From the NCBI RefSeq assembly GCF_014643255.1, contig NZ_BMJI01000003.1:163128-227127 (forward strand): a stretch of DNA of 64,000 nucleotides. Reading direction: 5' to 3'. The notes beneath the pieces were generated by a model that saw only the letters and a program-made list of their open reading frames with translations, had not been told where the DNA came from and made no database searches. This document shows positions 21,086 to 30,616 of the stretch, one piece after another; positions within the stretch are counted from its first letter, which is position 1, and every line of letters begins with the position of its first letter. The stretch is from Tersicoccus solisilvae. GTDB taxonomy: Bacteria; Actinomycetota; Actinomycetes; Actinomycetales; Micrococcaceae. The position numbers and the translations under genes were made by a program.

Positions 21086-24000
21086 CGCTGGGCCCCCTCG
21101 TTCTGGACGGCCGACTTCTGGACCGTGACCGCGGTGTCCCCGCCCTCGACCAGGTCGAGCGCCGTCGTCAGGGTCTCGCCCGTGACCAGGTCCTCGTTGT
21201 CCCGCAGGGCCGCCAGCAACGCGGCCGGGCCGGTGACGCGGGTGCGGATCCGGTCGCTGATGTCCAGGTCGGCGTCGCGCCGGGCCTGCTGAATCGTGCG
21301 GATCGTGTCGCGGGCGACCCCCTCGGCCTCCAGCTCCGGGGTCACCGCCGTGTCGAGGACGACGAAGCCTCCGCCGGGCAGGACGGCCACCGCGGCGCTG
21401 GCATCACCGTCGCTGCTCACCACCGTCTGGAGCGTGTACTCGCCGGACTGCAGCTCGACACCGCCGGCGACGACGGTCTGCTCGCCGTCGGTCCCGTCCG
21501 TGACGCTCCAGTCGCCGGACTTGGCGGCCTTGATCACGGCCTGCACGCCCTTGCCGAGGCGCGGGCCGGCAGCACGGGCGTTGACGGAGAGCTGCTGGCT
21601 CACGCCGAACTGCCCCGCGTCGGCGGTGGCCGCGTCGACCAGGCGGACGTCCTTGAGGTTGAGCTCGTCCGCGATGATGCGCGCGAAGGTACCGGTCAGT
21701 GCCTCGGCGTGCGGGGTGACGACGGTCATGCCCGCCAGCGGCAACCGGACGCGCAGGTTGGCGGCCTTGCGCAGGCTCGAGCCGGTGGAGCAGATCCGGC
21801 GGGTCGCGTCCATCGCGGCGAGCAGCGACTCGTCGGCGGGGAACTCGGCGGCGTCGGGCCAGTCCGTCAGGTGCACGGACCGGCCACCGGTCAGGCCGCG
21901 CCAGATCTCCTCGCCGATCAGCGGCAGCAACGGCGCGGCGACCCGGGTGACGGTCTCCAGGCACGTGTACAGCACGTCGAACGCGGCGGTGTCCTCGTCG
22001 AAGAACCGCTCGCGGGATCGGCGGATGTACCAGTTGGTGAGCACGTCCAGGTAGTCCCGCAGCGCGTCGCATGCGTCGGAGACCTCGTAGGCGTCCAGGG
22101 CGGTGGTCACGTCGCGGACCAGGGTGCCGGTGGTCGCCAGCAGATAGCGGTCCAGCACGTCGGTGGCCTCGGTGCGCCGCTGCGCCTCGTAGCCCTGACC
22201 GTTCTCAGCCGCATTGGCATACAGCGCGAAGAAGTGCCAGGCGTTCCACAGCGGCAGCAGCACGGCGCGGACGCCGTCGCGGATGCCCTGCTCGGTGACG
22301 ATCAGGTTGCCGCCGCGCAGGATCGGCGAGGACATCAGGAACCAGCGCATCGCGTCCGAGCCGTCGCGGTCGAGCACCTCGGAGACGTCCGGGTAGTTCC
22401 GCAGCGACTTGGACATCTTCTGCCCGTCCGAGCCGAGCACGATGCCGTGGCTGATCACGTTGCGGAACGTGGGCCGGTCGAACAGCGCGGTGGCGAGGAT
22501 GTGCAGCGTGTAGAACCAGCCGCGGGTCTGCCCGATGTACTCGACGATGAAGTCGGCCGGGTTGTGGTGGTCGAACCAGTCCTGGTTCTCGAACGGGTAG
22601 TGCACCTGGGCGTACGGCATCGACCCGGAGTCGAACCAGACGTCGAGCACGTCCTCCACGCGCCGCATCACGGACTGGCCCTCCTCGGGCGTGCGCGGAT
22701 CGTCCGGGTTGGGACGGGTCAGCTCGTCGATGAACGGGCGGTGCAGGTCCACCTCGCCGGCGTGGTTGCGGGGCAGGACCCCGAAGTCGGCCTCCAGCTC
22801 GGCGAGCGAGCCGTAGACGTCGGTGCGCGGGTAGGCGGGGTCGGTGGACTGCCACACCGGGATGGGGCTGCCCCAGTACCGGTTGCGAGAGATCGACCAG
22901 TCGCGGGCGTTGGCCAGCCACGTGCCGAACTGGCCGTCCTTGACGTTCCCGGGGATCCAGGTGATCTGCTGGTTCAGCTCGACCATCCGCGCCTTGATCT
23001 TCGTGACCTCGACGAACCAGGACGAGACCGCCTTGTAGATCAGCGGGTTCCGGCAGCGCCAGCAGTGCGGGTAGGAGTGCTCGAAGCTGGCCTCGCGGAC
23101 CAGGCGGCCCGAGGCGGCCAGGTTGCGGATGATGGTGCGGTTGGCGTCGAAGACCTGCAGGCCGGCGATGCCCGCGAGCTCAGTGCCATCAACGAAGCTC
23201 GGCATGAAGCGAGCGCTCTCATCAACCGATAACCTCACGGGAATACCCGCGGCATCGCAAACACGTTGGTCGTCCTCGCCGTAAGCCGGGGCCTGATGAA
23301 CGATGCCGGTGCCGTCGGTCGTGGTCACATAGGCATCGACGAGCACTTGGTATGCGTTGGCTTGCGCGCGGAACCATGGGAAAGGCTGCGGGCGCTCATT
23401 GACAGGATTCTCCTCGACGAACTCGACTTCGCCGCGCAACTTGTCCGCGATGCTTCGCCAAAGAGGTTCATAGCGTAGGCCGCCAAGCTCGTTTCCGCTG
23501 TAACGCGATTCCACTGCTTGCAGTGCGCTTGCTTCATCCACATAACCAAGGTCGCCCGCATACTTGCTGACGAGACTCTCAGCAAGCATGAAACGTTCTT
23601 GACTCGACTTGCCATTGAAAGCAGCGGGCAAGACGACATAACGCACATCCGGTCCGACTGCCAGTGCAGCATTGGTCGGCAGCGTCCACGGCGTCGTGGT
23701 CCAGGCGAGCAGCCGGACGCCGGCCAGGGCCTCGTCGAGCGCGTGGCCGGAGGCGACGACGGGGAACGCGACAGTGACCGACGGGTCCTGGCGCATCTGG
23801 TAGACGTCGTCGTCCATGCGCAGCTCGTGGTTGGACAGCGGCGTCTCGTCGTGCCAGCAGTACGGCAGGACGCGGAAGCCGGAGTAGGTGAGCCCCTTCT
23901 CGTGCAGCGTCTTGAACGCCCAGAGCACGGACTCCATGTACTCGACGTTCAGCGTCTTGTAGTCGTGGTCGAAATCGACCCAGCGGGCCTGCCGGGTGAC

Positions 24001-24462
24001 GTAGTCCTGCCACTCGTGGGTGTACTTCAGGACCGAGGCGCGGCAGGCGTCGTTGAACCTGTCGATGCCCATGGCCTCGATCTCGGCCTTGTCCGTCATG
24101 CCGAGCTGCTTCATCGCCTCGAGCTCGGCGGGCAGGCCGTGGGTGTCCCAGCCGAACCGGCGTTCGACCCGCTTGCCGCGCTGCGTCTGGTAGCGCCCGA
24201 CCAGGTCCTTGACGTACCCGGTGAGCAGGTGGCCGTAGTGGGGCAGGCCGTTGGCGAACGGGGGGCCGTCGTAGAAGACGAATTCGTTGTCGCCGTCGTT
24301 GCCGGCGGGCCGATTCTCGATGGACGCGGCGAACGTGCCGTCCTGGTCCCAGTACCTCAGGACCAGTTCCTCGATCGCCGGGAAGCTCGGGCTCGCGGAC
24401 GCGTTCTGGCCGGCGGCAGCGCCGCGGACGGAGGCCTTGGGGTACACGGGTGACATCCTCAT
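21082..24462 (-). CDS. ileS: Isoleucyl-tRNA synthetase
   Basis: IleS charges tRNA-Ile. The product is about 1126 residues, of the long class found in Actinobacteria and eukaryotes. It shows [17 protein letters not shown] (HIGH motif, near residue 75), [14 protein letters not shown] of the CP1 editing domain, [15 protein letters not shown], and the catalytic KMSKS loop in [13 protein letters not shown] (near 686). The C-terminal tRNA-binding part is complete. Candidate starts lie within 30 bp: ATG 24462, ATG 24456, GTG 24447 and GTG 24474; none is decisive. A T-box precedes it. A segment at about 23185-23690, mostly editing domain, has strikingly lower GC and different codon use. Confidence 0.95.
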   Translation of the reverse strand: MRMSPVYPKASVRGAAAGQNASASPSFPAIEELVLRYWDQDGTFAASIENRPAGNDGDNEFVFYDGPPFANGLPHYGHLLTGYVKDLVGRYQTQRGKRVERRFGWDTHGLPAELEAMKQLGMTDKAEIEAMGIDRFNDACRASVLKYTHEWQDYVTRQARWVDFDHDYKTLNVEYMESVLWAFKTLHEKGLTYSGFRVLPYCWHDETPLSNHELRMDDDVYQMRQDPSVTVAFPVVASGHALDEALAGVRLLAWTTTPWTLPTNAALAVGPDVRYVVLPAAFNGKSSQERFMLAESLVSKYAGDLGYVDEASALQAVESRYSGNELGGLRYEPLWRSIADKLRGEVEFVEENPVNERPQPFPWFRAQANAYQVLVDAYVTTTDGTGIVHQAPAYGEDDQRVCDAAGIPVRLSVDESARFMPSFVDGTELAGIAGLQVFDANRTIIRNLAASGRLVREASFEHSYPHCWRCRNPLIYKAVSSWFVEVTKIKARMVELNQQITWIPGNVKDGQFGTWLANARDWSISRNRYWGSPIPVWQSTDPAYPRTDVYGSLAELEADFGVLPRNHAGEVDLHRPFIDELTRPNPDDPRTPEEGQSVMRRVEDVLDVWFDSGSMPYAQVHYPFENQDWFDHHNPADFIVEYIGQTRGWFYTLHILATALFDRPTFRNVISHGIVLGSDGQKMSKSLRNYPDVSEVLDRDGSDAMRWFLMSSPILRGGNLIVTEQGIRDGVRAVLLPLWNAWHFFALYANAAENGQGYEAQRRTEATDVLDRYLLATTGTLVRDVTTALDAYEVSDACDALRDYLDVLTNWYIRRSRERFFDEDTAAFDVLYTCLETVTRVAAPLLPLIGEEIWRGLTGGRSVHLTDWPDAAEFPADESLLAAMDATRRICSTGSSLRKAANLRVRLPLAGMTVVTPHAEALTGTFARIIADELNLKDVRLVDAATADAGQFGVSQQLSVNARAAGPRLGKGVQAVIKAAKSGDWSVTDGTDGEQTVVAGGVELQSGEYTLQTVVSSDGDASAAVAVLPGGGFVVLDTAVTPELEAEGVARDTIRTIQQARRDADLDISDRIRTRVTGPAALLAALRDNEDLVTGETLTTALDLVEGGDTAVTVQKSAVQNEGAQR
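23185..23690 (-). other. Low-GC mosaic tract inside ileS
   Basis: Hand counts of 60-base lines give 57% GC at 23221, 55% at 23461 and 23521, and 48% at 23581, against 80% at 23701. Codons rarely used elsewhere in the window appear here in frame. The reading frame is uninterrupted and encodes about residues 257-425, most of the CP1 editing domain. This is the pattern of an intragenic recombination import from a lower-GC relative. Confidence 0.75.
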
Positions 24463-24474
24463 CTGCGCTCGCAC

Positions 24475-24691
24475 GGGTGTTGCTCTCTCGTGCGAGGACG
24501 CCCGTGCCGGCTCCTGCCGGTCCGCGAGCGCGGTACCACCTCACTTGCCGGCCGCTCCGGTTGCCCGGGGCCGCCGGCCTCTCGTGTGTCGCTGTGACGG
24601 GCGCACCCGTCCGGTTCTACTGGGCGTGCTGCTCGCTGGCCGCGCGCTGTTCTTCCGGAAGCTCGCCGGTGATGGCCGGGTCGATGCTGAT
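24475..24691 (-). promoter_or_regulatory. ileS T-box leader
   Basis: On the minus strand the leader contains GAGGTGGTACCGCG, the T-box that pairs with uncharged tRNA acceptor ends. Upstream is a short stem I region with CCGGCCATCACCGGCGAGC. Its ATC (24673-24671) is the likely isoleucine specifier; another ATC lies at 24685. It is followed by TCCGGAAGAAC. A TAGACT -10 box lies at 24703-24698. A stem of CTCGCACG with CGTGCGAG ends beside the start codon and no U-tract terminator is seen. Control is therefore probably translational, as in the actinobacterial ileS class. Confidence 0.9.
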
Positions 24692-24823
24692 GCGCCCAGT
24701 CTAGCGCGACGACGGGCTCGCACCTTCTCGGGCCGACCCTGGTCACGCCGGCGAACATCGCCGATGTGCTGGCCGCGGCGGCCGGAAACGACCGAACGGC
24801 GATTCTCGACCGAGCCGTGGGCC

Positions 24824-25252
24824 TCAGCGATGCCGGGTGTACCGGGTGACGGCCGTGTAGTCCTTGGCGGGGCCGGTGACGTCCCACGTCTCGGTCCACG
24901 CGTCGTCGTCCTCCGCGGTCAGGGTGACGAGGTAGGTGTCGGGCGCGCACGGGTGGTTCCCCTCGGCGTGGCCGCTGCCGAAGTCCAGGCGGAGGTACTC
25001 GCGGCCGTCGGCGAAGCGGATCAGCACGCGGGCGTCGCCCTCGTCGTGCCAGGTCAGACGGCGTTCGACGGCGGCCGGCGGCTGGCCGTCCCCGGTGAGG
25101 CTCCCAGTCTCGGCGTAGGCGATGGTGCTCTCCTCGCTCGTGGCGCCGAACACCGCGGACCCGGTGACCGTGTACACGCGGCCGGCACGCCGGTCGTCGA
25201 GCCGGCGTTCGAAGGACCAGGCACCTGCGAGGTAGCGCAGCGGCTCGGTCAT
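24824..25252 (-). CDS. DUF6314 family protein
   Basis: This small 142-residue protein resembles DUF6314. It begins MTEPLRYLAGAWSFERRLDDRR, with an AVFGATS segment, a RLTWHDEGDA strand and a C-terminal WTETWDVTGPAKDYTAVTRY motif. The family is predicted to be a lipocalin-like beta barrel, and its function is unknown. The start at 25252 was chosen because the family signature begins there, although the frame is open further upstream. It lies downstream of the broken acetyltransferase gene on the same strand. Confidence 0.75.
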   Translation of the reverse strand: MTEPLRYLAGAWSFERRLDDRRAGRVYTVTGSAVFGATSEESTIAYAETGSLTGDGQPPAAVERRLTWHDEGDARVLIRFADGREYLRLDFGSGHAEGNHPCAPDTYLVTLTAEDDDAWTETWDVTGPAKDYTAVTRYTRHR

Positions 25253-25308
25253 GCCCGAACGGCGTCGTCGGTCGTGGTCCGGGCGGTAGCCGCCTTGCTG
25301 TGAGGTCG

Positions 25309-25844
25309 TCACGGCGTCAGCGTATCGACCGGCGCGGTGGCCCCAGCGGGCAGGCCGGCGCGAGCGCACAGCAGCACCCCGGTCCCGCCGTCGTCGAAGG
25401 TCGTGGTGTGGAAACGCGGCCCGCGAGCGACGTCGACGAAGCCCAGAGGCCGGCGTGCAGGGCGAGCGACGCCTCGTTGCCGGCGTTCACGACGCACCAG
25501 GCCCGGTCCGCCCGCTCGCGCATCCACGCCATCCGCCGCTGCGTCAGGGCCGTCGCGATGCCGCGCCGCCGCCACGGCTCGGCCACGCTGACGCCGCCCA
25601 GGTAGTGGCCGGCGGGCGCGGGCGGATCGTCGCGCCGCCAGTGGTGGGTCTTCGCCCAGCCCACGACGTCGCCGTCGGCCTCGGCGACCAGCACCAGCCG
25701 GTCCGGGTCCGCGATCGCCTCGTCCACGGACGCGATCGTGCCGCCGCGGAGCAGGGGCGCGATCCGGGGCAGGTCCTCGGGCTCGGCGCAGCGGATCAGC
25801 ACGTGGCCAGTCTGCCGCACCCGGGACACCGCTGAGCCGGTCAT
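25309..25844 (-). pseudogene. GNAT acetyltransferase, frameshifted
   Basis: The N-terminal frame encodes a GNAT fold: LIRCAEPEDLPRIAPLL, VLVAEADGDVVGWAKTHHW, the acetyl-CoA loop VAEPWRRRGIATAL, then VNAGNEASLALHAGL. The expected ending GFVDVARGPRFHTTTFDDGG continues in another frame and runs to the stop at 25309. One extra base near 25446 (GGCCTCTGGGC where GGCCTGGGC would keep frame) explains the break. ATG 25844 overlaps the preceding gene's stop by ATGA; GTG 25802 at LIRCAEP is an alternative start. It is either a recent pseudogene or a sequencing error. The substrate is unknown. Confidence 0.75.
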
Positions 25845-26655
25845 CCGCCACGCGCCGCCAAGGCCCGGCGCACCGTCAGCACCGCGGCGTCGGGGTTGGC
25901 CAGCACCCAGCGAGCCGGGATGCGCACGGTGGGGATGCCGAGTTCCATCAGGGCGTTCCAGCGACGCCGGTCCTCCTCGAACTCGATCGGCCCGGAGTGG
26001 AAGGCACGCCCGTCGATCTCGCAGACGAGTCCCTCGACCATCCCGTCGACGTGGCCGACCCCCTCGATCCGGACCTGGGGACGCATCGTCAGCCCGACGT
26101 CCTCGAGAGCGAGACGGGCGAGGGTCTCGGGAAGGGACTGGCTGGTGTCCCTGATGCGCGCGATCGAGGCCCGGATCCGTCGGTCCCGCTGGCCGGGGAA
26201 GGCGGCGGTGAGGTCCTCGACGGTGATGCGCTGCTGTACGACCGCGCTCTCGGCTGCGACGATCGCCTCCCGGGGCGGTGCACAGCGGAAGGCGATGACG
26301 AGCGCGTCCAGGACGTCCGCGACCTGCTCGTGTGGATCACGCGTGCCGCGATGCAGGATCACCCCGGGAATCGGCGGCCCGTCGCCACGAACGACGTGGG
26401 GTGGGAACGGCTGGTGCCACACCCACAGGCCCTGAGCGTGGCAGGCGGACAGGCACGTCAGCGTGGTGAAGCGCCGGGCGGCGTGCACCACGTCGCGCTC
26501 GGCGGACGCCGCCGCGTAGACGCCGCGAGCGCACCGCACCAGCATCCGGCGCCGATCAGACGTCGCAGTTCCCGGGGACCCACGCCGAGTGATCGCAGGT
26601 CGCGCGCCCGGATCACGCCCCAGTGCCGCGCCAGGTGGATCTCCAGTGCTCCCAT
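25841..26655 (-). pseudogene. DUF559/AbiEi-like protein, frameshifted
   Basis: The N-terminal frame from ATG 26655 reads MGALEIHLARHWGVIRARDL, then LGVGPRELRRLIGAG, a winged-helix of the AbiEi-antitoxin type. The continuation LVRCARGVYAAASAERD, a central helical part, and a C-terminal DUF559 (Vsr-like nuclease) segment with CEIDGRAFHSGPIEFEEDRRRWNAL lie in the next frame. One missing base near 26546 separates them. Many actinobacterial genomes carry orphan copies of this family with unknown function. Its end overlaps the acetyltransferase start by ATGA. Confidence 0.72.
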
Positions 26656-26795
26656 ACCGCGAGCCTGCTCGTTTCGGGCTCGGCGGCGGTCGCGCGGGTG
26701 CGCGGGTGTGCATCGGTGCACCTGCGCGACTGCCGGTGGAGGGAGAAGCTGGGCTGGTCGACGGTTCGGGGTGGCGCGCAATCCTGGGTGGCGCG

Positions 26796-26891
26796 GCGAT
26801 GGAACCGCTACACCGAGTGAGGCAGATGTGACTGCTGTTACACCCTCACCGTCACTCGCGCCACTTCCGTCACACTCGCTGTAGCCATCGC
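26796..26891. repeat. Imperfect palindrome, copy A
   Basis: The left side has gcgatgg, gctacaccgagtg and gatgtgac. The right side has cactcgctgtagccatcgc, the near reverse complement, so the roughly 96-bp unit can fold on itself. Copy B at 27009 shares the right arm cacttccgtcacactcgctgtagcc almost exactly. It is unrelated in sequence to the 72-bp R family. Confidence 0.7.
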
Positions 26892-27008
26892 ACCGGTCAG
26901 GCCAAGGGGCCGTACTCCACACCGCCGTCGAGAGATCGTCGTCGTGGCCATACCGCCCCCACCACTCGCCGGAGTCGTCGTGGCCGCCCTCCTCAGCCGG
27001 GCGCCGAG

Positions 27009-27107
27009 CGGTGCAACCGCTCCATCGAGTGATGCGAATGTGACTGCTGTGGCGGAAGGACGGTCACAGCCGCCACTTCCGTCACACTCGCTGTAGCCGT
27101 TGCACCG
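27009..27107. repeat. Imperfect palindrome, copy B
   Basis: The left arm is cggtgcaaccgctccatcgag and continues with gtgatgcgaatgtgac. The right arm ends gtcacactcgctgtagccgt then tgcaccg, its imperfect reverse complement. The outermost base pairs differ from copy A (gtgcaac against gcgatgg) but remain paired within each copy. It lies 84 bp before the valS start. Confidence 0.7.
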
Positions 27108-27190
27108 GCCAGGGAAGCACACGGTGCACCCACAGCGCACCGGTCCCACCCGGTCCGGAGGAGTACCGCCACCGTGAAAGAATCGAGACC

Positions 27191-29818
27191 ATGGCTGAAC
27201 TCCGTGAGGGCATAGACGCGCCCGCAACCGTCACCGTCCCCGACAAGCCCGCCCTCGAGGGCCTCGAGGAGAAGCACGCCGCCCGGTGGCGGCAGCACGG
27301 CACCTACCGATTCGTCGAGGGCACCACCCGCGAGCAGGTCTACTCCATCGACACCCCGCCGCCGACCGCCTCGGGGTCGCTGCACGTCGGTCACATGTTC
27401 TCCTACACGCAGACCGACGTGCTGGCCAGGTATCAGCGGATGATCGGCAAGAACGTGTTCTACCCGATGGGCTGGGACGACAACGGCCTGCCCACCGAGC
27501 GGCGCGTGCAGAACTACTTCGGTGTCCGCTGCGACCCGTCCCTGCCGTACGATGCCGGCTTCGAGCCACCCGCCACCCCGCCGAAGAACGAGCGGGACTT
27601 CGTCGCCGTCTCCCGGCGCACCTTCATCGAGCTGTGCGAGCGGCTCGCGGTCGAGGACGAGAAGGTCTTCGAGGACCTCTTCACCCGGCTCGGCCTCTCC
27701 GTGGACTGGACCCGCACGTACCGCACCATCGACGACACTTCGCGGGCCGTCTCCCAGCGCGCCTTCCTGCGGAATCTGGCCAACGATGACGCCTTCCTGG
27801 CCGAGGCGCCCACCCTGTGGGACGTCACCTTCCGCACCGCCGTCGCCCAGGCCGAACTGGAGGACCGCGAGCGGCCCGGCGCCTACCACCGGATCGCCTT
27901 CCACCGCACGGACGGCTCCGGCCCCGTCTACATCGAGTCGACCCGCCCTGAGCTGATCCCGGCGTGCGTGGCGCTGGTGGCCCACCCCGACGACGAGCGC
28001 TACCGGCCGCTGTTCGGCCAGACGGTCACCTCTCCCCTGTTCGGCGTCGAGGTGCCGATCGTCGCGCACGAGCTGGCCAAGCCGGACAAGGGCTCCGGCA
28101 TCGCCATGATCTGCACCTTCGGCGATCTCACGGACGTCACCTGGTGGCGCGAGCTGAACCTGCCGACCCGCCCGGTCGTGGGCCGGGACGGCCGGATCAT
28201 CGCCGACGCCCCCGAGTGGATCACCACCGACGCGGGCCGGGAGGCCTACGCGCAGGTGGCGACCAAGACGACGTTCAGCGCACGGGAAGTGGTGGCGCAG
28301 CTGCTGGCCGAGTCCGGTGACCTGGACGGCGAGCCGCGGAAGACCACCCACCCGGTGAACTTCTACGAGAAGGGTGACAAGCCGCTCGAGGTCGTCACGA
28401 GCCGTCAGTGGTACATCCGCAACGGCGGGCGGGACGCGGATCGGCGGCAGCGGCTGATCGAGCGCGGCCGGGAGCTGGAGTGGCACCCGGCGTTCATGCG
28501 CGCCCGTTACGAAAACTGGATCGACGGGCTCAACGGCGACTGGCTGGTCTCGCGCCAGCGCTACTTCGGCGTCCCGATCCCGGTCTGGTACCGGCTCGAC
28601 GAGTCCGGCGAGCCGGACTACGAGCACCCGATCGTGCCCGACGACGCGGCCCTGCCGGTCGACCCGGCCGCGGAGCCGGCGCCCGGTTTCGAGGAGGCGG
28701 CGCGGAACACGCCCGGCGGGTTCACCGGTGACCCGGATGTGCTCGACACGTGGGCGACGTCCTCACTGACACCGCAGATCGTGGGCGGCTGGAGCCGCGA
28801 CGAGGACCTGTTCGCCACGGTCTTCCCGTTCGACCTGCGTCCGCAAGGCCACGACATCATCCGGACCTGGCTGTTCTCCTCCGTGGTGCGGGCCGACGCC
28901 GTGAACGGCGCCGCGCCGTGGAAGCACGCCGCGCTGTCGGGCTGGATCCTGGACCCGGACCGGAAGAAGATGTCCAAGTCGAAGGGCAACGTCGTCGTGC
29001 CGACCGACGTGCTCGAGCAGTTCGGCTCCGACGCCGTGCGCTACTGGGCTGCCTCGGCACGGCTCGGTGGCGACACCGCCTACGACATCGGCCAGATGAA
29101 GATCGGCCGGCGACTGGCGATCAAGCTGCTCAACGCGTCGAAGTTCGTGCTCAACCTCGGGGCCACCGAGGAGTCCGTGCTCGACGAGGACAACGCACAC
29201 CTGCTCACGCAGCCCCTGGACGCGGCGCTGCTCGCCTCACTCGACGCCGTGATCGCGCAGGCGACGGAGGCGTTCGCGGCCTACGACTACGCCCGGGCAC
29301 TGCAGATCACCGAGACGTTCTTCTGGACGTTCACGGACGACTACGTCGAACTGATCAAGGACCGCGCCTACGGCACGGCCGGCGAGGCGGAACAAGCCTC
29401 GGTGCTCGTGGCGCTGGCCACCACGCTGGACGCGCTGCTGCGCCTGTTCGCCCCGTTCATCCCGTTCGCCACCGAGGAGGTCTGGTCCTGGTGGCGCGGC
29501 GGCTCGGTGCACCGGGCGGCGTGGCCGACGGTGACGGGGTTCGACGGCGACACCGGCATCCTCCCGACGCTCGGCGTCGCCCTCTCGGGAGTGCGGAAGG
29601 CCAAGTCCGAGGCGAAGGTCAAGCAGCGGACCGAGGTGCTCTCCGCGTCGATCTCCGGTACCGCGGAGGCCGTCGAACGGCTCCGCGCCGGCCTGGGCGA
29701 CCTGAAGGCGGCGGGCAACGTCAGCGACCTGACCCTGACGGTGTCGGACCGCACCGACGGCACCGCGCTGACGGTGGACGACATCGTGCTGGCCCCGAGC
29801 GAGAACATCGCCGGCTGA
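27191..29818 (+). CDS. valS: Valyl-tRNA synthetase
   Basis: ValS charges tRNA-Val. The 875-residue product has PPPTASGSLHVGHMFSYTQTD (HIGH motif near residue 64), WDDNGLPTERRVQNYFGVRC, the CP1 editing region with ESTRPELIPACVALVAHPDD, and the KKMSKSKGNVV loop near 593. It is the version with DNGLPTERRVQ, shared by some Actinobacteria and archaea, rather than the Firmicutes/proteobacterial type, and it lacks a long C-terminal coiled coil. The start is ATG at 27191, and the gene ends close to palindrome R2. Confidence 0.95.
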   Translation: MAELREGIDAPATVTVPDKPALEGLEEKHAARWRQHGTYRFVEGTTREQVYSIDTPPPTASGSLHVGHMFSYTQTDVLARYQRMIGKNVFYPMGWDDNGLPTERRVQNYFGVRCDPSLPYDAGFEPPATPPKNERDFVAVSRRTFIELCERLAVEDEKVFEDLFTRLGLSVDWTRTYRTIDDTSRAVSQRAFLRNLANDDAFLAEAPTLWDVTFRTAVAQAELEDRERPGAYHRIAFHRTDGSGPVYIESTRPELIPACVALVAHPDDERYRPLFGQTVTSPLFGVEVPIVAHELAKPDKGSGIAMICTFGDLTDVTWWRELNLPTRPVVGRDGRIIADAPEWITTDAGREAYAQVATKTTFSAREVVAQLLAESGDLDGEPRKTTHPVNFYEKGDKPLEVVTSRQWYIRNGGRDADRRQRLIERGRELEWHPAFMRARYENWIDGLNGDWLVSRQRYFGVPIPVWYRLDESGEPDYEHPIVPDDAALPVDPAAEPAPGFEEAARNTPGGFTGDPDVLDTWATSSLTPQIVGGWSRDEDLFATVFPFDLRPQGHDIIRTWLFSSVVRADAVNGAAPWKHAALSGWILDPDRKKMSKSKGNVVVPTDVLEQFGSDAVRYWAASARLGGDTAYDIGQMKIGRRLAIKLLNASKFVLNLGATEESVLDEDNAHLLTQPLDAALLASLDAVIAQATEAFAAYDYARALQITETFFWTFTDDYVELIKDRAYGTAGEAEQASVLVALATTLDALLRLFAPFIPFATEEVWSWWRGGSVHRAAWPTVTGFDGDTGILPTLGVALSGVRKAKSEAKVKQRTEVLSASISGTAEAVERLRAGLGDLKAAGNVSDLTLTVSDRTDGTALTVDDIVLAPSENIAG

Positions 29819-29853
29819 GCCCCGCTCACGCACGAGCGGGCGCCCCCCTCCCC

Positions 29854-29925
29854 CGCCAGGTCGTCAATAGATGTTCGATCCGGGCCGATTCCGGCCGCTT
29901 TCGTGCATCTATTGACGACCTGGCG
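29854..29925. repeat. 72-bp palindromic repeat, copy R2
   Basis: The arms CGCCAGGTCGTCAATAGATG and its exact reverse complement (20 of 20) enclose a 32-bp GC-rich centre. The seventh base of the left arm is G and its partner is C, whereas the other copies have C and G there: a compensatory double change that keeps the stem. It lies between the convergent ends of valS and a DsbA-like gene. Confidence 0.92.
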
Positions 29926-29973
29926 TGGGGGCGCGCGGGGGCCGCGCGTGAGGGCGCGGGGGGGGACTCGACG

Positions 29974-30579
29974 TCAGGAGGCCTGCGGGTCCTCCGTGCG
30001 AGAGCGCTTGAGCTCGAAGAAAGAGGGGAAGCCGGCCAGCGTGACGGTCGCGTCCCACAGGGTACCGGCCTCCTCGCCGCGCGGGATCCGGGTGATCACC
30101 GGGCCGAAGAAGGCCGTGCCGTTGAACGCGACCACCGGCGTGCCGACGTCCTGGCCGACGCGGGTGATGCCGTCCTCGTGGCTGGCGCGCAGCTGCTCGT
30201 CGTAGGTCTCCTGCGTCGCGTATTCCGCCAGGTCGGCCGGCAGCCCGGCCTCGTCCAGCGCCAGACGGATCGCCTCGGTGTAGTCCTCGACCTTGTTCAC
30301 GTGCAGCTGGGTGCCGAGCGCGTCGTAAAGGCGTTTGACGGCGTCCTGGCCGTGCAGTTCACCGGCGGCGGTGACGACCCGGACCGGACCCCACCCGCGC
30401 TGGAGCATCTCGCGGTAGCTCTCGGGCAGGTCCTCCTTGCCCTCGTTCAACACGGACAGGCTCATCACGTGCCAGGTGACCGCGATGTCGCGGACGGACT
30501 GCACCTCCTCGATCCAGCGGGAGGTCGCCCACGCGAAGGGGCAGATCGGGTCGAACCAGAAGTCGGCGGTGTTGGCCAT
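29974..30579 (-). CDS. DsbA family / mycothiol-dependent nitroreductase-like protein (copy 1)
   Basis: This 201-residue thioredoxin-fold protein closely resembles M. tuberculosis Rv2466c, a mycothiol-dependent nitroreductase. Shared landmarks are DFWFDPICPFAWATSRWI, WHVMSLSVLNEG, RGWGPVRVVTAAG, DVGTPVVAFNG, AFFGPVITRIPRGEEAG and FFELKRSRTEDP. The active-site motif is CPFA, a single Cys, where Rv2466c has CPWC. There is no signal peptide, so it is cytoplasmic. AAGGAG precedes ATG 30579. A paralogue lies immediately upstream on the same strand, and palindromes R2 and R3 bracket this copy. Confidence 0.88.
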   Translation of the reverse strand: MANTADFWFDPICPFAWATSRWIEEVQSVRDIAVTWHVMSLSVLNEGKEDLPESYREMLQRGWGPVRVVTAAGELHGQDAVKRLYDALGTQLHVNKVEDYTEAIRLALDEAGLPADLAEYATQETYDEQLRASHEDGITRVGQDVGTPVVAFNGTAFFGPVITRIPRGEEAGTLWDATVTLAGFPSFFELKRSRTEDPQAS

Positions 30580-30616
30580 GGGAATCTCCTTCGTGGGGGG
30601 GGTACGTGCGTAAGAG

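Larger units (their letters stand above)
26656..27190. other. Repeat-bearing intergenic region upstream of valS
   Basis: These 535 bp separate the DUF559 gene from valS. No coding sequence is convincing. It contains two copies of an imperfect palindrome (26796-26891 and 27009-27107) and presumably the valS promoter. No T-box motif is seen upstream of valS. Confidence 0.6.

Noticed and set aside
23500..23600. Separate small gene in the low-GC tract of ileS
   Set aside because: The low-GC stretch is in frame with IleS and encodes its conserved editing domain. Opposite-strand frames there are short shadows.
27110..27190. T-box or other riboswitch upstream of valS
   Set aside because: No TGGTACCGCG motif or specifier-like stem is present. 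Only the palindromes and a short gap precede the start.
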